A DNA stretch of 37,442 bases from an uncultured Lachnospiraceae bacterium (GTDB lineage Bacteria; Bacillota; Clostridia; Lachnospirales; Lachnospiraceae), in the NCBI GenBank assembly GCA_910587955.1, contig CAJUNN010000025.1, positions 1 through 37,442 of the forward strand. Direction: 5' to 3'. Below are positions 25,170 to 33,870 of the stretch, one piece after another. Made by a program: the position numbers and the translations under genes. Positions within the stretch are counted from its first letter, which is position 1; every line of letters begins with the position of its first letter. Under the pieces are notes generated by a model, which was given only the letters and a program-made list of their open reading frames with translations, made no database searches and was not told the origin of the DNA.

Positions 25170-25193
25170 GCCCTGAGGGAAAGGAAAAAGAAT

Positions 25194-26561
25194 ATGCTGA
25201 AAGAAAAGAAAATTTTGATTATAGGCGGCGGTATCAGCGGAATCTGGGCGGCAAAGCTCTTGGAACAGGTCGGTTTGGTTCCCCTGCTGTACGACGGAAA
25301 TAAAGCTTTGGAGGAAGAAAAGATCCGGGCCCGGCTGGGAGAGGGGAGCCGTACGAAAATTCTGCTGGGGGATTTGCCCGAAGAAGTGCAGAAGGAGACG
25401 GATCTGGTGGTTCTAAGTCCCGGCGTGCCGGTGGATCTGCCCCTGGTGAAGGACATGCGTGCTGCGGGAAAAGTGATCTGGGGCGAGGTGGAGCTGGCTT
25501 ACCATTTTGCCAAAGGAAGGATTGCAGCCATTACCGGAACCAACGGAAAGACCACCACTACTTCCCTGGTGGGAGAGATTTTCCGGGATTATTTTAAGGA
25601 TGTTTATGTGGTGGGAAATATTGGAAATGCCTATACGAAAGAAGCGCTTTCCATGACAGAGGACAGTGTGACGGCTGCGGAGATCAGCAGTTTCCAGCTG
25701 GAAACCATCGAAAATTTCCATCCCCAGGTCAGTGCGATCTTAAATATTACACCGGACCATCTGAACCGCCATCACACCATGGAGTGCTATATTAAGACCA
25801 AGGAGCGGATTGCCCTCAACCAGGGGCAAAAGGATACCTGTGTATTGAACTATGACGATGAAATTACCCGGAAATTCGGGGAACAGACGAGAGCTTCGGT
25901 TCTTTATTTCAGCAGAAAGCATATATTGGATCAGGGTGTCTATCTTAAGGGAGATGCCGTGATCTACAGCGACGGAAGCACCAGGAGGAAGATCTGTGAG
26001 ACAGGAGAATTAAAACTTCTGGGAACCCACAATTATGAAAATGTAATGGCGGCTGCGGCTATTGCCATTGCCATGGGCGTGCCTCTGGAGCAGATCCGCA
26101 GGACTGTGATAAGGTTCCGGGCCGTGGAGCACCGGATTGAGTTTGTAGAAGAGATAAATGGTGTGGCTTACTACAATGACTCCAAAGGAACCAACACGGA
26201 TGCGGCCATCAAGGCAGTGGAGGCTATGACCAGGCCTACGGTTCTCATCGGGGGCGGCTACGACAAGGAAGTAGAATTTGACAAATGGGTGGAAACGTTT
26301 GAGGGCAGGGTCCGGTGGCTGGTGCTGCTGGGCGCTACGGCGGAGAAGATTGCGGCAGCTGCCAGAAAGCACGGCTTTACCAATATTTTGTTTGCCGAAG
26401 ATCTGAAAGAGGCTGTGACCCTGTGTGCGGAAAAAGCCCGGCCCGGCGATGCAGTGCTTCTTTCCCCGGCCTGTGCAAGCTGGGGCATGTTTGACAATTA
26501 CGAGCAGAGAGGAAGAATGTTCAAAGAGTACGTCAGAGAGCTATCATGTGTTCTGAGGTGA
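25194..26561 (+). CDS. murD: UDP-N-acetylmuramoyl-L-alanine--D-glutamate ligase
   Basis: A 455-residue cytoplasmic Mur ligase adding D-Glu to UDP-MurNAc-L-Ala. The N-terminal Rossmann-like domain begins KILIIGGGISGIWAAKLL, the ATP site is AAITGTNGKTTTTSLVG, and the central ELSSFQLE-type motif appears as EISSFQLETIENFHP with NITPDHLNRHHTM behind. The C-terminal ligase domain contains NDSKGTNTDAAIKAVEA and LLSPACASWGMFDNYEQRG. Length is normal. It overlaps nothing, and ftsW starts 4 bases after its stop, with the ribosome binding site inside the end of murD. Confidence 0.97.
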   Translation: MLKEKKILIIGGGISGIWAAKLLEQVGLVPLLYDGNKALEEEKIRARLGEGSRTKILLGDLPEEVQKETDLVVLSPGVPVDLPLVKDMRAAGKVIWGEVELAYHFAKGRIAAITGTNGKTTTTSLVGEIFRDYFKDVYVVGNIGNAYTKEALSMTEDSVTAAEISSFQLETIENFHPQVSAILNITPDHLNRHHTMECYIKTKERIALNQGQKDTCVLNYDDEITRKFGEQTRASVLYFSRKHILDQGVYLKGDAVIYSDGSTRRKICETGELKLLGTHNYENVMAAAAIAIAMGVPLEQIRRTVIRFRAVEHRIEFVEEINGVAYYNDSKGTNTDAAIKAVEAMTRPTVLIGGGYDKEVEFDKWVETFEGRVRWLVLLGATAEKIAAAARKHGFTNILFAEDLKEAVTLCAEKARPGDAVLLSPACASWGMFDNYEQRGRMFKEYVRELSCVLR

Positions 26562-26565
26562 TTCT

Positions 26566-27690
26566 ATGGCAGGTCCGAATACCAACGGGAAAGCAAAGAA
26601 GGAAAGGCGGGAGCCTTTTGACTACGGCTTATTGCTGGCGGTGCTGATTCTGGTGGTTTTCGGACTTGTTATGCTTTACAGTACCAGTTCTTACAACGGA
26701 CGGGTAAAATTTGCGGACGGAGCTTATTATCTGAAAAAACAGCTTTTTGCTACTTCTATCGGCCTGGCGGCTATGTATGCCGTGTCCCAGATTGACTATC
26801 ACAAATGGGAGCGCCTGGCCGTCTTGGGATATCTTATGTCTCTGGTACTGTCCACGGCAGTCCTCTTTTTCGGAGACGAGTACAACGGCTCCAAGCGCTG
26901 GCTCTCCTTGGGTCCCCTTTCCTTTCAGCCGTCGGAATTTGCCAAGCTGGCGGTGATTCTTCTTCTGGCCTCCGTGATCAGCCGGCGGGTGAGGAAGATG
27001 ACCTCCCTAAGACAGATGTTTCTGGTGATGCTCCTGATTCTTCCCATCGTAGGCCTGGTGGGAACCAATAACCTGAGTACGGCCATTATCATTATGGGTA
27101 TTGCCGTGATTCTGGTCTTTGTTGCGAGCCCGAAGTATTTCCAGTTTATCGGGATGGGAGTCCTGGGAGTGGGATTTCTGGCGATTTTTCTGAGCGTGGA
27201 ATCTTACCGTCTGGAGCGCCTGGCTATTTGGCGCAACCCGGAGGCCTACGAGAAAGGATACCAGACGCTCCAGGGCCTTTATGCCATTGGGTCCGGCGGC
27301 CTCTTCGGCGTGGGTTACGGAAACAGCATGCAGAAACTGGGCTTTGTACCAGAGGCCCAGAACGATATGATTTTTTCCATTGTCTGTGAAGAATTCGGGC
27401 TTGTGGGATCCATCCTGGTAATACTCTTGTTTCTTCTCCTGGCCTGGCGGCTTCTGATGATTGCCCTCCATGTGACGGACCTTTTCGGCAGCCTGATTGC
27501 CGTAGGGATTCTGGGGCACATTCTGATCCAGGTGATTTTGAATATTGCCGTAGTGACCAATACCATTCCCAACACGGGAATTACACTTCCCTTTATCAGC
27601 TACGGAGGAACTTCTGTCCTTTTTCTTCTGTCAGAGATGGGGCTGGCTCTTAACGTCTCCCGGCATGTGAAGGCGGCGGATTCCTGTTAG
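26566..27690 (+). CDS. ftsW: SEDS glycosyltransferase FtsW/SpoVE
   Basis: A 374-residue SEDS-family peptidoglycan glycosyltransferase with about ten membrane segments, working with a class B PBP. Diagnostic stretches are FGLVMLYSTSSY, the GSKRWLSLGPLSFQPSEFAKLAVI block containing the conserved Pro-Ser-Glu, the NLSTAIIIMG region, and the terminal NTGITLPFISYGGTSVLFLLSEMGLALN. The cluster position corresponds to spoVE in Bacillus; the sequence cannot separate FtsW from SpoVE. The two PBPs upstream are natural partners. Confidence 0.93.
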   Translation: MAGPNTNGKAKKERREPFDYGLLLAVLILVVFGLVMLYSTSSYNGRVKFADGAYYLKKQLFATSIGLAAMYAVSQIDYHKWERLAVLGYLMSLVLSTAVLFFGDEYNGSKRWLSLGPLSFQPSEFAKLAVILLLASVISRRVRKMTSLRQMFLVMLLILPIVGLVGTNNLSTAIIIMGIAVILVFVASPKYFQFIGMGVLGVGFLAIFLSVESYRLERLAIWRNPEAYEKGYQTLQGLYAIGSGGLFGVGYGNSMQKLGFVPEAQNDMIFSIVCEEFGLVGSILVILLFLLLAWRLLMIALHVTDLFGSLIAVGILGHILIQVILNIAVVTNTIPNTGITLPFISYGGTSVLFLLSEMGLALNVSRHVKAADSC

Positions 27691-27756
27691 ATTTGAGGAA
27701 CCCCCGGGGCGTTTCGGCATATTTTAATATATAGTCGGGACGTAGGGGGAGTATTT

Positions 27757-29067
27757 GTGAGTTATCTGGAGGTAATAGGCGGCCGCAGGCTTCAGGGCGG
27801 AATCCGGATTCAGGGTTCTAAGAACGCCGCGCTGCCCATCCTGTCCGCTGCTGTCTTACATTCCGGGGTTACGGTTCTTAAGAACTGCCCGAAGATTATA
27901 GATGTTAAAAATATGCTGGAGATTTTAAGGGATTTCGGCTGCCGGGTGGACTGGGAAGGAGATGTCCTTATCATAGACGCCTCCGGGATGCACGGAGGCG
28001 CGGCCCGGAAGCAGTACGCCCGGAAAATGCGTTCTTCCATTATGCTTTTGGGCAGTCTTTTGGGGAGGGTCGGCAGTGCATGCCTGCCCTATCCCGGCGG
28101 CTGCGTTATCGGGGAACGCCCCATCGATCTCCATCTGGCAGCTCTGCGTCAGATGGGGGCCAGGGTGGAGGAAGGGGACGAGGGGCTTTTGGCAGTCTGT
28201 GAGAGTCCCAAGGGAGCGGAAGTTGTCCTGCCGTTTCCAAGTGTAGGAGCCACGGAGAACGTAATCCTATTATCGGTGCTCTCGGAAGGGATTACGGTTT
28301 TGGACAATGCGGCCCGGGAACCGGAAATCGAAGAGCTCTGCCGTTTTTTAAACAGTATGGGGGCTTGTATCCGGGGAGGCGGGTCCTCCCGGATTGTGAT
28401 TGCAGGGGTGGAAAAGCTGCATGATACGGAATTTACCATCGGTCCCGACCGGATTGTGGCTGGTACCTACATGCTCCTGACCGCGGCGGCAGGCGGCAGG
28501 GTTTTTCTGGAGGCTGCGCCGGCAGGACAGCTGAAAGGCGTCTTAAACCTGCTGGGGCGGATGGGGGTTTGTGCGGAAGAGAGGAAAGACGGCCTGTGGA
28601 TTGGAAGATCCGGCCGGATCTGCAGTCCGGGGACGGTGCAGACGGAACCTTATCCGGGGTTTCCCACGGATCTGCAGTCGCCTCTGATGGCGGTGCTGGC
28701 GGGAGCTGAAGGGGAGAGCCGGATCCGGGAAACCATATTTGAGGCCCGCTTTAAGATTGTGGAGGATTTGAAGCGGATGGGAGCGGATATCTGTACGAAA
28801 GGGCAGGAGGCGGTAATCCGGGGGAGGGAAATGCTGCACGGGGAAACACTTGCGGCTCAGGAGCTCCGGGGCGGGGCGGCCCTTGTGCTGGCGGCGGCAG
28901 CGGCAGAAGGGAGCAGCCGGATCCGCGGCCTGTCCTATATTGAACGGGGATATGAAAATATCGTCCGGGATTTGCAAGCTCTGGGAGTTGTGGTAAACTT
29001 AAGGGAAGAAAATGAGAAGGATGCGGTTTATGAGCGAACATGGGAAAAACCAGAAAGAAAGATATAG
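27757..29067 (+). CDS. murA: UDP-N-acetylglucosamine 1-carboxyvinyltransferase
   Basis: A 436-residue EPSP-synthase-fold enzyme that catalyses the first committed step of peptidoglycan synthesis, adding enolpyruvate from PEP to UDP-GlcNAc. Substrate-binding QGSKNAALPILSA is at residues 19-31. The reactive cysteine is retained in PGGCVIGERPIDLH (about residue 111), so fosfomycin-type alkylation would be possible. Late blocks include YPGFPTDLQSPLMAVLA and RFKIVEDLKRMGAD. The start is GTG 27757 behind a weak gggggag. Its C terminus is overlapped by ftsQ by about 40-55 bases, indicating tight coupling. In many dcw clusters murG and murB occupy this place. Confidence 0.95.
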   Translation: MSYLEVIGGRRLQGGIRIQGSKNAALPILSAAVLHSGVTVLKNCPKIIDVKNMLEILRDFGCRVDWEGDVLIIDASGMHGGAARKQYARKMRSSIMLLGSLLGRVGSACLPYPGGCVIGERPIDLHLAALRQMGARVEEGDEGLLAVCESPKGAEVVLPFPSVGATENVILLSVLSEGITVLDNAAREPEIEELCRFLNSMGACIRGGGSSRIVIAGVEKLHDTEFTIGPDRIVAGTYMLLTAAAGGRVFLEAAPAGQLKGVLNLLGRMGVCAEERKDGLWIGRSGRICSPGTVQTEPYPGFPTDLQSPLMAVLAGAEGESRIRETIFEARFKIVEDLKRMGADICTKGQEAVIRGREMLHGETLAAQELRGGAALVLAAAAAEGSSRIRGLSYIERGYENIVRDLQALGVVVNLREENEKDAVYERTWEKPERKI

Positions 29068-29779
29068 GGGAAGAGGTCTTCTGGCGGCGGCAGTCCTGGT
29101 ACTGGTGCTGCTGCCGGCCGGCTTTCTTGCAGTTACTCTGTTTCAAATCCGGGAGGTGGAGGTAACGGGCAACAGTTTTTATTCTTCCCAGGAGATTCAG
29201 GATCGGGTGATTACGGATCGCTATACCTCCAACTCCCTGTATCTTTATTTGAAATACCATTATCTGGAGCCGGAAGAGGTTCCTTTTGTGGACAAGATTG
29301 AAGTGACTCTTTTGGGGCCCGGGAAGGTGCGCCTTCGGGTGTACGAGAAAAGCGTGGTGGGATATGTGTCGTATATGGGAGCCAATCTTTATTTTGACAA
29401 GGACGGGGTAGTGGTGGAGAGCTCCTCCGAGGTCAAAGAAGGCATTCCCTGTATTGACGGCCTGCAGTTCCAATCCCTGACCCTGTACCAGAAACTGGCA
29501 GTAGCAGATGAATCCGTGTTCGAGCGGATCTTAAACATTACCCAGCTGGTGAAAAAATATGAGCTGGCTCCGGATCGGATTGAGTTCGGACAGAATCAGG
29601 AATTGACCCTGCATTTCGGACAAGTCCGCGTGGCTCTTGGAAACAGCGGTTTCCTGGAGGAGAAGGTGGGGCGCCTTCACGATCTTTACGGGGATTTGGA
29701 AGGGAAATCCGGGGTGTTCCATATGGAAAATTATACGGAGGATTCCAAGTTTATCAGTTTTGAGAAAGACAAAGAGTAA
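29012..29779 (+). CDS. ftsQ: Cell division protein FtsQ/DivIB
   Basis: A ~255-residue bitopic division protein. A short basic N terminus is followed by a membrane segment (about residues 24-45, LLAAAVLVLVLLPAGFLAVTLF), then the POTRA domain, FQIREVEVTGNSFYSSQEIQDRV, and the FtsQ core with YEKSVVGYVSYMGANLYFDKDGVVVE. It scaffolds FtsL and FtsB at the septum. The frame overlaps the end of murA. Three ATGs compete: 29012 (aaggga at 29001-29006), 29021, and 29030 (agaagg at 29015-29020); the start is therefore uncertain by six residues. The gene closes the dcw run; ftsZ has its own promoter. Confidence 0.88.
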   Translation: MRRMRFMSEHGKNQKERYRGRGLLAAAVLVLVLLPAGFLAVTLFQIREVEVTGNSFYSSQEIQDRVITDRYTSNSLYLYLKYHYLEPEEVPFVDKIEVTLLGPGKVRLRVYEKSVVGYVSYMGANLYFDKDGVVVESSSEVKEGIPCIDGLQFQSLTLYQKLAVADESVFERILNITQLVKKYELAPDRIEFGQNQELTLHFGQVRVALGNSGFLEEKVGRLHDLYGDLEGKSGVFHMENYTEDSKFISFEKDKE

Positions 29780-29814
29780 GCCCCGATTTTTTTCCAGAAA
29801 ACTTAAAATATGGG

Positions 29815-29843
29815 TTGATTAATTTTGGAAAAAAAGTTATCAT
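29815..29843 (+). promoter_or_regulatory. Putative promoter of ftsZ
   Basis: A -35 TTGATT (29815-29820) and a -10 TATCAT (29838-29843) are 17 bp apart, in the AT-rich gap between ftsQ and ftsZ. A second hexamer, TATAGT, lies just downstream (29845-29850) and leaves the exact start open. Confidence 0.55.
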
Positions 29844-29935
29844 GTATAGTATGAGTAATTTTAGTTCATATACGATAAGGATAAAAGGCAGAAGTTTCAG
29901 ATAGATGGAAGACAGGGAATAAGGAGGAAAATGTC

Positions 29936-31105
29936 TTGCTTGAAATAATGATGAATGATACAGAGGCGGCGGCAAGGATTATTGTGATCGGCGTCGGCGG
30001 GGCAGGCAACAATGCAGTGAACCGCATGATAGATGAACAGATTGGCGGAGTGGAGTTTATCGGTATCAATACGGACAGGCAGGCGCTGCAGCTGTGCAAG
30101 GCGGAGCGGACTATCCAGATCGGCGAGAAGCTGACGAAGGGGCTGGGGGCGGGAGCCAAGCCGGAGATTGGAGAGAAAGCTGCGGAGGAAAGCCTGGAGG
30201 ATATCAAGGAGGCTGTCCAGGGAGCGGATATGGTCTTTGTCACCTGCGGTATGGGAGGCGGAACCGGGACCGGCGGAGCGCCGGTGGTGGCGAAACTGGC
30301 CAAAGATATGGGAATCCTCACGGTAGGCGTAGTGACGAAACCCTTTAAGTTTGAGGCAAAGACGCGCATGAACAATGCGCTTACGGGTATTCAGAAGCTC
30401 AAGGAGAGCGTGGATACCCTGATTGTGATTCCCAACGATAAGCTTTTGGAAATTGTGGACCGCCGGACCACCATGCCGGACGCTTTAAAGAAGGCGGACG
30501 AGGTTCTGCAGCAGGCCGTCCAGGGAATCACGGACCTTATTAATCTGCCGGCCCTTATTAATCTGGACTTTGCAGACGTGCAGACGGTAATGACGGACAA
30601 GGGCATCGCCCATATCGGCATCGGAGCCGGAAAGGGAGACGATAAGGCATTGGATGCAGTGAAGCAGGCTGTAGCCAGCCCCTTGCTGGAGACTACCATT
30701 GTGGGTGCCTCTCATGTAATTATCAATATTTCGGGAGACATTTCCCTGATGGATGCCAACGACGCGGCAAGCTATGTACAGGATATGGCTGGTGAAAATG
30801 CCAACATTATCTTCGGTGCTATGTACGACGACACCCATACGGACGAGGCTACCATTACGGTAATTGCTACGGGACTGGATGAGAAGAGCACTACCAAGGT
30901 GCTGCCCAAGAACAATAATTTTGCCAAGAAGCCTGCACCCGTTCCCAAGACTTCCTTTGAAGGCGGTTTTGGACAGGCAGGGGGACAGACCGGTGAGGGC
31001 CAGGCCTTTAAGCCTCTTCCCGGATTGAATATGCCGAAGAAGCCGGAGAGCCGGATCAAGGAAGTAGAGATTCAGATCCCGGAGTTTTTCCAGAAGAATA
31101 AATAA
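29936..31105 (+). CDS. ftsZ: Cell division GTPase FtsZ
   Basis: A 389-residue tubulin-like GTPase forming the Z ring. GTP-binding elements are IGVGGAGNNAVNRM near the N terminus and GMGGGTGTGGAPVVA (about residues 102-116). The T7 synergy loop is LDFADVQTVMTDKG. After a variable linker the C-terminal peptide EVEIQIPEFFQKNK is present for binding FtsA/SepF-type partners. The start is TTG 29936, 8 bases behind aaggagg; ATG 29931 is in another frame and stops after five codons. The gene is flanked by its own promoter and terminator. Confidence 0.97.
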   Translation: MLEIMMNDTEAAARIIVIGVGGAGNNAVNRMIDEQIGGVEFIGINTDRQALQLCKAERTIQIGEKLTKGLGAGAKPEIGEKAAEESLEDIKEAVQGADMVFVTCGMGGGTGTGGAPVVAKLAKDMGILTVGVVTKPFKFEAKTRMNNALTGIQKLKESVDTLIVIPNDKLLEIVDRRTTMPDALKKADEVLQQAVQGITDLINLPALINLDFADVQTVMTDKGIAHIGIGAGKGDDKALDAVKQAVASPLLETTIVGASHVIINISGDISLMDANDAASYVQDMAGENANIIFGAMYDDTHTDEATITVIATGLDEKSTTKVLPKNNNFAKKPAPVPKTSFEGGFGQAGGQTGEGQAFKPLPGLNMPKKPESRIKEVEIQIPEFFQKNK

Positions 31106-31119
31106 GAGTCCAAGAGACG

Positions 31120-31150
31120 GAGTCATACCGGAAGGTATGGCTCTTTTTTT
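31120..31150 (+). terminator. Terminator of ftsZ
   Basis: A 10-bp stem (gagtcatacc with ggtatggctc, one G-U pair) with a GGAA tetraloop and a T7 run. It separates ftsZ from the sporulation operon behind it. Confidence 0.9.
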
Positions 31151-31158
31151 GCGCTTTT

Positions 31159-31233
31159 TGTCGAAAAACAGGGGAAAAAAAAGCGGCCCCATCCCAGGCT
31201 TTGACATATTTCGCAGTCACCTTTCACTATAAT
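31159..31233 (+). promoter_or_regulatory. spoIIG-type promoter with Spo0A box
   Basis: TGTCGAA (31159-31165, inside ttttTGTCGAAaaa) is an exact Spo0A box. A consensus -35 TTGACA (31201-31206) and a consensus -10 TATAAT (31228-31233) are 21 bp apart rather than 17. The Bacillus spoIIG promoter is known for the same oddity: a long spacer, silent until Spo0A-phosphate helps sigma-A. A degenerate second box (TGACATA) overlaps the -35. Confidence 0.8.
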
Positions 31234-31256
31234 GAGGGACAGAAAGAAGGTGGACT

Positions 31257-32048
31257 GTGTATTATGAATTGTACATAGACGTACTGTTTCTGGAGAACCT
31301 GATCCTGGATTATCTTCTTCTTAGCCTAGTGGGGAAGCTTTTAAAATGCTCCGCCGGGCGGCTCCGGCGGCTTTGCGGGGCAGCGCTTGGGAGCGCCGGC
31401 ATCTGCGTGCTGTACGTGTTTTCACTGCAGGAGACGCCGGCAGGAAATCTCCTGGTCTATGTTATTTTCAGCACAGCTATGGTGAAGGCCGGGTTAAACC
31501 GGAAGGGATGGCGGCCTCTGGGCAGGGCGCTTGCCCTCTTGTATCTCTGCACGTTTCTTTTGGGCGGAATCGTCCAGTGGATTCAGCGGTATCTTAAGTT
31601 TCCGGTCTATTCTTTTCTGGGCCTGTCCCTGGTGAGCTTCTGGATTTTGTCAGGAGGCATGGGATGGCTGATGCGTGTTAAGGGGAGGGAAGCCGGGCTT
31701 GTAAAGGTGACGCTGGGATTTCACGGCAGAGTTCTTCGCATACAGGGACTGCTGGATACGGGAAATCATCTTTACGATCCGGTATTTCACAAACCAGTGA
31801 GCGTGATTACGGAGGACTTGCAGAGGAAGCTCTGTGCCGGGGAAGAAGTTCTCTTCCTCCAGGTTCCCTTTCACAGCATCGGGAAACAGGATGGTCTGAT
31901 GCCCGCGTTTTTTGCGGATTATCTATGTGTAGAAACGCAGGAGGGCCAAGAAAAGCAGACGCAGCGGCCCCTCATTGGAATCACAAAAGAGCCACTTTCT
32001 TCGAAACAGGAATACGACATTATATTACATCCGGATCTCCTGGAATAG
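31257..32048 (+). CDS. spoIIGA: Sigma-E processing peptidase SpoIIGA
   Basis: A 263-residue membrane aspartic protease that activates pro-sigma-E in the mother cell when signalled by SpoIIR from the forespore. The N-terminal half has five hydrophobic segments, beginning YYELYIDVLFLENLILDYLLLSLV. The C-terminal half has the catalytic motif LLDTGNHLYDPV (D167-T-G). This division of the protein is as in the family. The start is GTG 31257 behind agaagg. sigE follows at 32090, a classical spoIIG operon. Confidence 0.92.
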   Translation: MYYELYIDVLFLENLILDYLLLSLVGKLLKCSAGRLRRLCGAALGSAGICVLYVFSLQETPAGNLLVYVIFSTAMVKAGLNRKGWRPLGRALALLYLCTFLLGGIVQWIQRYLKFPVYSFLGLSLVSFWILSGGMGWLMRVKGREAGLVKVTLGFHGRVLRIQGLLDTGNHLYDPVFHKPVSVITEDLQRKLCAGEEVLFLQVPFHSIGKQDGLMPAFFADYLCVETQEGQEKQTQRPLIGITKEPLSSKQEYDIILHPDLLE

Positions 32049-32089
32049 GAAGATCGGAGACAAGACATTTCGAGGAGGAAAAGAAGTTT

Positions 32090-32830
32090 ATGCTGATTAA
32101 AGTGGCGATTCCAAACCAGATACAACTGAAAATGATTCCCAATTTTTCTGCCCTGTTTGTGAACAGGCAGAATGACATTCATTATATAGGAGGAGCAGAA
32201 GTGCTTCCGGCTCCCTTGGAAGCAGAAGCGGAGGCGAAGGCCATTCAGGAGCTGGGAACCGAGGCGGGAAGCTCGGCCCGTTCCCTTCTCATTGAACACA
32301 ATCTGCGCCTGGTGGTGTACATAGCCAAAAAATTTGACAATACGGGAGTCGGGGTGGAGGATTTGATTTCCATCGGAACCATCGGCCTTATCAAGGCTAT
32401 CAATACCTTTAACAGCGGCAAAAATATCAAACTGGCCACCTATGCCTCCCGCTGCATTGAAAATGAGATCCTTATGTATCTTCGCAGGAACAACAAGACT
32501 AAGCTTGAGGTATCCATCGACGAGCCTCTGAATGTAGACTGGGACGGAAACGAGCTTCTGCTGTCGGATATTCTGGGTACGGATGAGGACGTTATTTACC
32601 GGGATATTGAGAACGAGATGGAAAGGAAGCTTTTGGACAAAGCCATTCAGAAGCTCTCGGAGCGGGAACGGACCATTGTGGAGCTGCGCTTTGGGCTGAA
32701 AAACCCTCTGGGCCAGGAGATGACCCAGAAGGAGGTGGCGGATCTGCTGGGAATTTCCCAATCCTACATATCCAGGCTGGAGAAGAAAATTATCCGGCGG
32801 CTGAAGAAAGAGATTATGAAGTACGAGTAA
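32090..32830 (+). CDS. sigE: RNA polymerase sporulation sigma factor SigE
   Basis: A 246-residue sigma-70 family factor, made as an inactive precursor. The N-terminal pro-segment (about residues 1-31) ends before YIGGAEVLPAPL, which lines up with the SpoIIGA cleavage site YIGGSEALPPPL of Bacillus. Region 2 includes NLRLVVYIAKKFDNTGVGVEDLISIGTIGLIKA and ATYASRCIENEILMYLRR. Region 4 ends with LSERERTIVELRFGL and VADLLGISQSYISRLEKKIIRRLKKE. The frame is open from 31925, but ATG 32090, behind gaggagg (32072-32078), gives the proper pro-sequence. sigG, which commonly follows sigE, is absent; a convergent cassette takes its place. Confidence 0.96.
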   Translation: MLIKVAIPNQIQLKMIPNFSALFVNRQNDIHYIGGAEVLPAPLEAEAEAKAIQELGTEAGSSARSLLIEHNLRLVVYIAKKFDNTGVGVEDLISIGTIGLIKAINTFNSGKNIKLATYASRCIENEILMYLRRNNKTKLEVSIDEPLNVDWDGNELLLSDILGTDEDVIYRDIENEMERKLLDKAIQKLSERERTIVELRFGLKNPLGQEMTQKEVADLLGISQSYISRLEKKIIRRLKKEIMKYE

Positions 32831-32852
32831 AAGATTTGTATTTGCGCAGTTT

Positions 32853-33611
32853 TTACTTCTTCTGTCTGGCGGCTTCATGAAAATACACGATAGTCGGAAC
32901 CAGCCAGGTAAGGCCGGTGCAGAAGAACGGCAGGAAGCTGTAGCCGGAGTAGGGCAGCAAGAGTATCAGCAGGATAAAAAGAACGCCGGAGACCAGGGGC
33001 AGAGCAGAGAATGCCTTGTAGGCAGCCCGGTAGATGGAGAGCTGCTCTTGCTCGTCGCAGCTTTCTATCCATTCCTTCTGGAAGCGGATAGAAAGGGCGT
33101 CGCCTTTCTTTTCGGGGTTCAGAAGCTTGACCTGCTCCACGGTCTTTCTCTGGAAGAGCGCCAGAAGAATCAGTTCGGCCACCAGGAGAACGGCAATCAG
33201 CATAAAGAGATACAAATTGCAGTTTTTCCGGAAGACGCTGACGGTCACCATTCCAAACCAGGTGATCAGGACAATGGTGCCGATGGTCGAGATCGTGAGA
33301 GGCTGGTCCAGGTATCGATCTGCCTGCATGTAAAAGGCCTCTTCATTTTCCCCGTTCCAGCTTTGGCAAAACTTCCTGGCCCGCACCAAAGATCCCCATA
33401 CAAAGATGAGGATAACGGCGGAAAGAATGAAAAATATCCAGGGAGACAGCCTCTGCAAAGAGGTATAAAGGGAAGGCAGGCTCCCGGACAGGGTATCCTT
33501 CAGGGCTAGGGTGATAAAGGAGAGAGCTGCTCCGAAAGCTCCGGCACCCAGCATAATCAGGGAAAAAGATTTGGTTACATTCTTAGTTGTTTTTGTCTGT
33601 TTCTTGCTCAT
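32853..33611 (-). CDS. DUF3169-like multi-pass membrane protein
   Basis: About 252 residues. I take the start as the ATG giving MSKKQTKTTKNV, which has gaggagg upstream and overlaps the end of the XRE gene; a longer in-frame start (33647) lies deeper in that gene. Hydrophobic segments lie at roughly 15-36, 50-72, 105-130, 133-155 and two near the C terminus, with a cytoplasmic charged stretch between. Size, topology and pairing with a small XRE regulator fit the DUF3169 family, whose function is not known. It is co-transcribed with the regulator at 33583-33819. The stop codon lies only 22 bases from that of sigE, in convergent orientation, with no obvious terminator between. Confidence 0.65.
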   Translation of the reverse strand: MSKKQTKTTKNVTKSFSLIMLGAGAFGAALSFITLALKDTLSGSLPSLYTSLQRLSPWIFFILSAVILIFVWGSLVRARKFCQSWNGENEEAFYMQADRYLDQPLTISTIGTIVLITWFGMVTVSVFRKNCNLYLFMLIAVLLVAELILLALFQRKTVEQVKLLNPEKKGDALSIRFQKEWIESCDEQEQLSIYRAAYKAFSALPLVSGVLFILLILLLPYSGYSFLPFFCTGLTWLVPTIVYFHEAARQKK

Positions 33612-33819
33612 CGGCACGATCCTCCTCATATTCAAAAATGGTTTCAACAGATACCCGGCAGACTTTTGCGATCTTCAGGGCCAGGGTGACGGAGGGGGAG
33701 TAGTCTCCCCGCTCTATAAGGCTGATGGTCTGTCTGGAGGCACCCACCAGGCTTCCCAGCTGCTGCTGGTTCAGACTCAGACGGGCCCGGTGTTCTTTTA
33801 AGTGGTTTCGAAGCGGCAT
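33583..33819 (-). CDS. Small XRE-family regulator
   Basis: About 78 residues, nearly all of it an XRE helix-turn-helix: MPLRNHLKEHRARLSLNQQQLGSLVGASRQTISLIERG, then YSPSVTLALKIAKVCRVSVETIFEY and an acidic tail. The size and sequence match the short autoregulators that partner small membrane proteins. The start is taken at 33819 because gaaggg lies just upstream; the frame continues to an ATG at 33855. It overlaps the membrane protein gene by about 29 bases. Two identical-architecture palindromes around its own promoter are likely its operators. Confidence 0.88.
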   Translation of the reverse strand: MPLRNHLKEHRARLSLNQQQLGSLVGASRQTISLIERGDYSPSVTLALKIAKVCRVSVETIFEYEEDRADEQETDKNN

Positions 33820-33846
33820 ATAGGCGATCCCTTCTTTCGGCATGCA

Positions 33847-33870
33847 ATTTGACATAAAATATAGTCAAAT
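33847..33870. promoter_or_regulatory. Inverted repeat ATTTGAC-N10-GTCAAAT in the XRE leader
   Basis: Perfect 7-bp arms separated by 10 bases lie just upstream of the XRE start, downstream of its promoter. The arms share the TGAC/GTCA core with the two operators but the spacing differs, so it may be an auxiliary site. Confidence 0.45.

Noticed and set aside
31925..32089. Longer N terminus for sigE starting inside spoIIGA
   Set aside because: ATG 32090 has a strong gaggagg and yields the known pro-sigma-E type N terminus.
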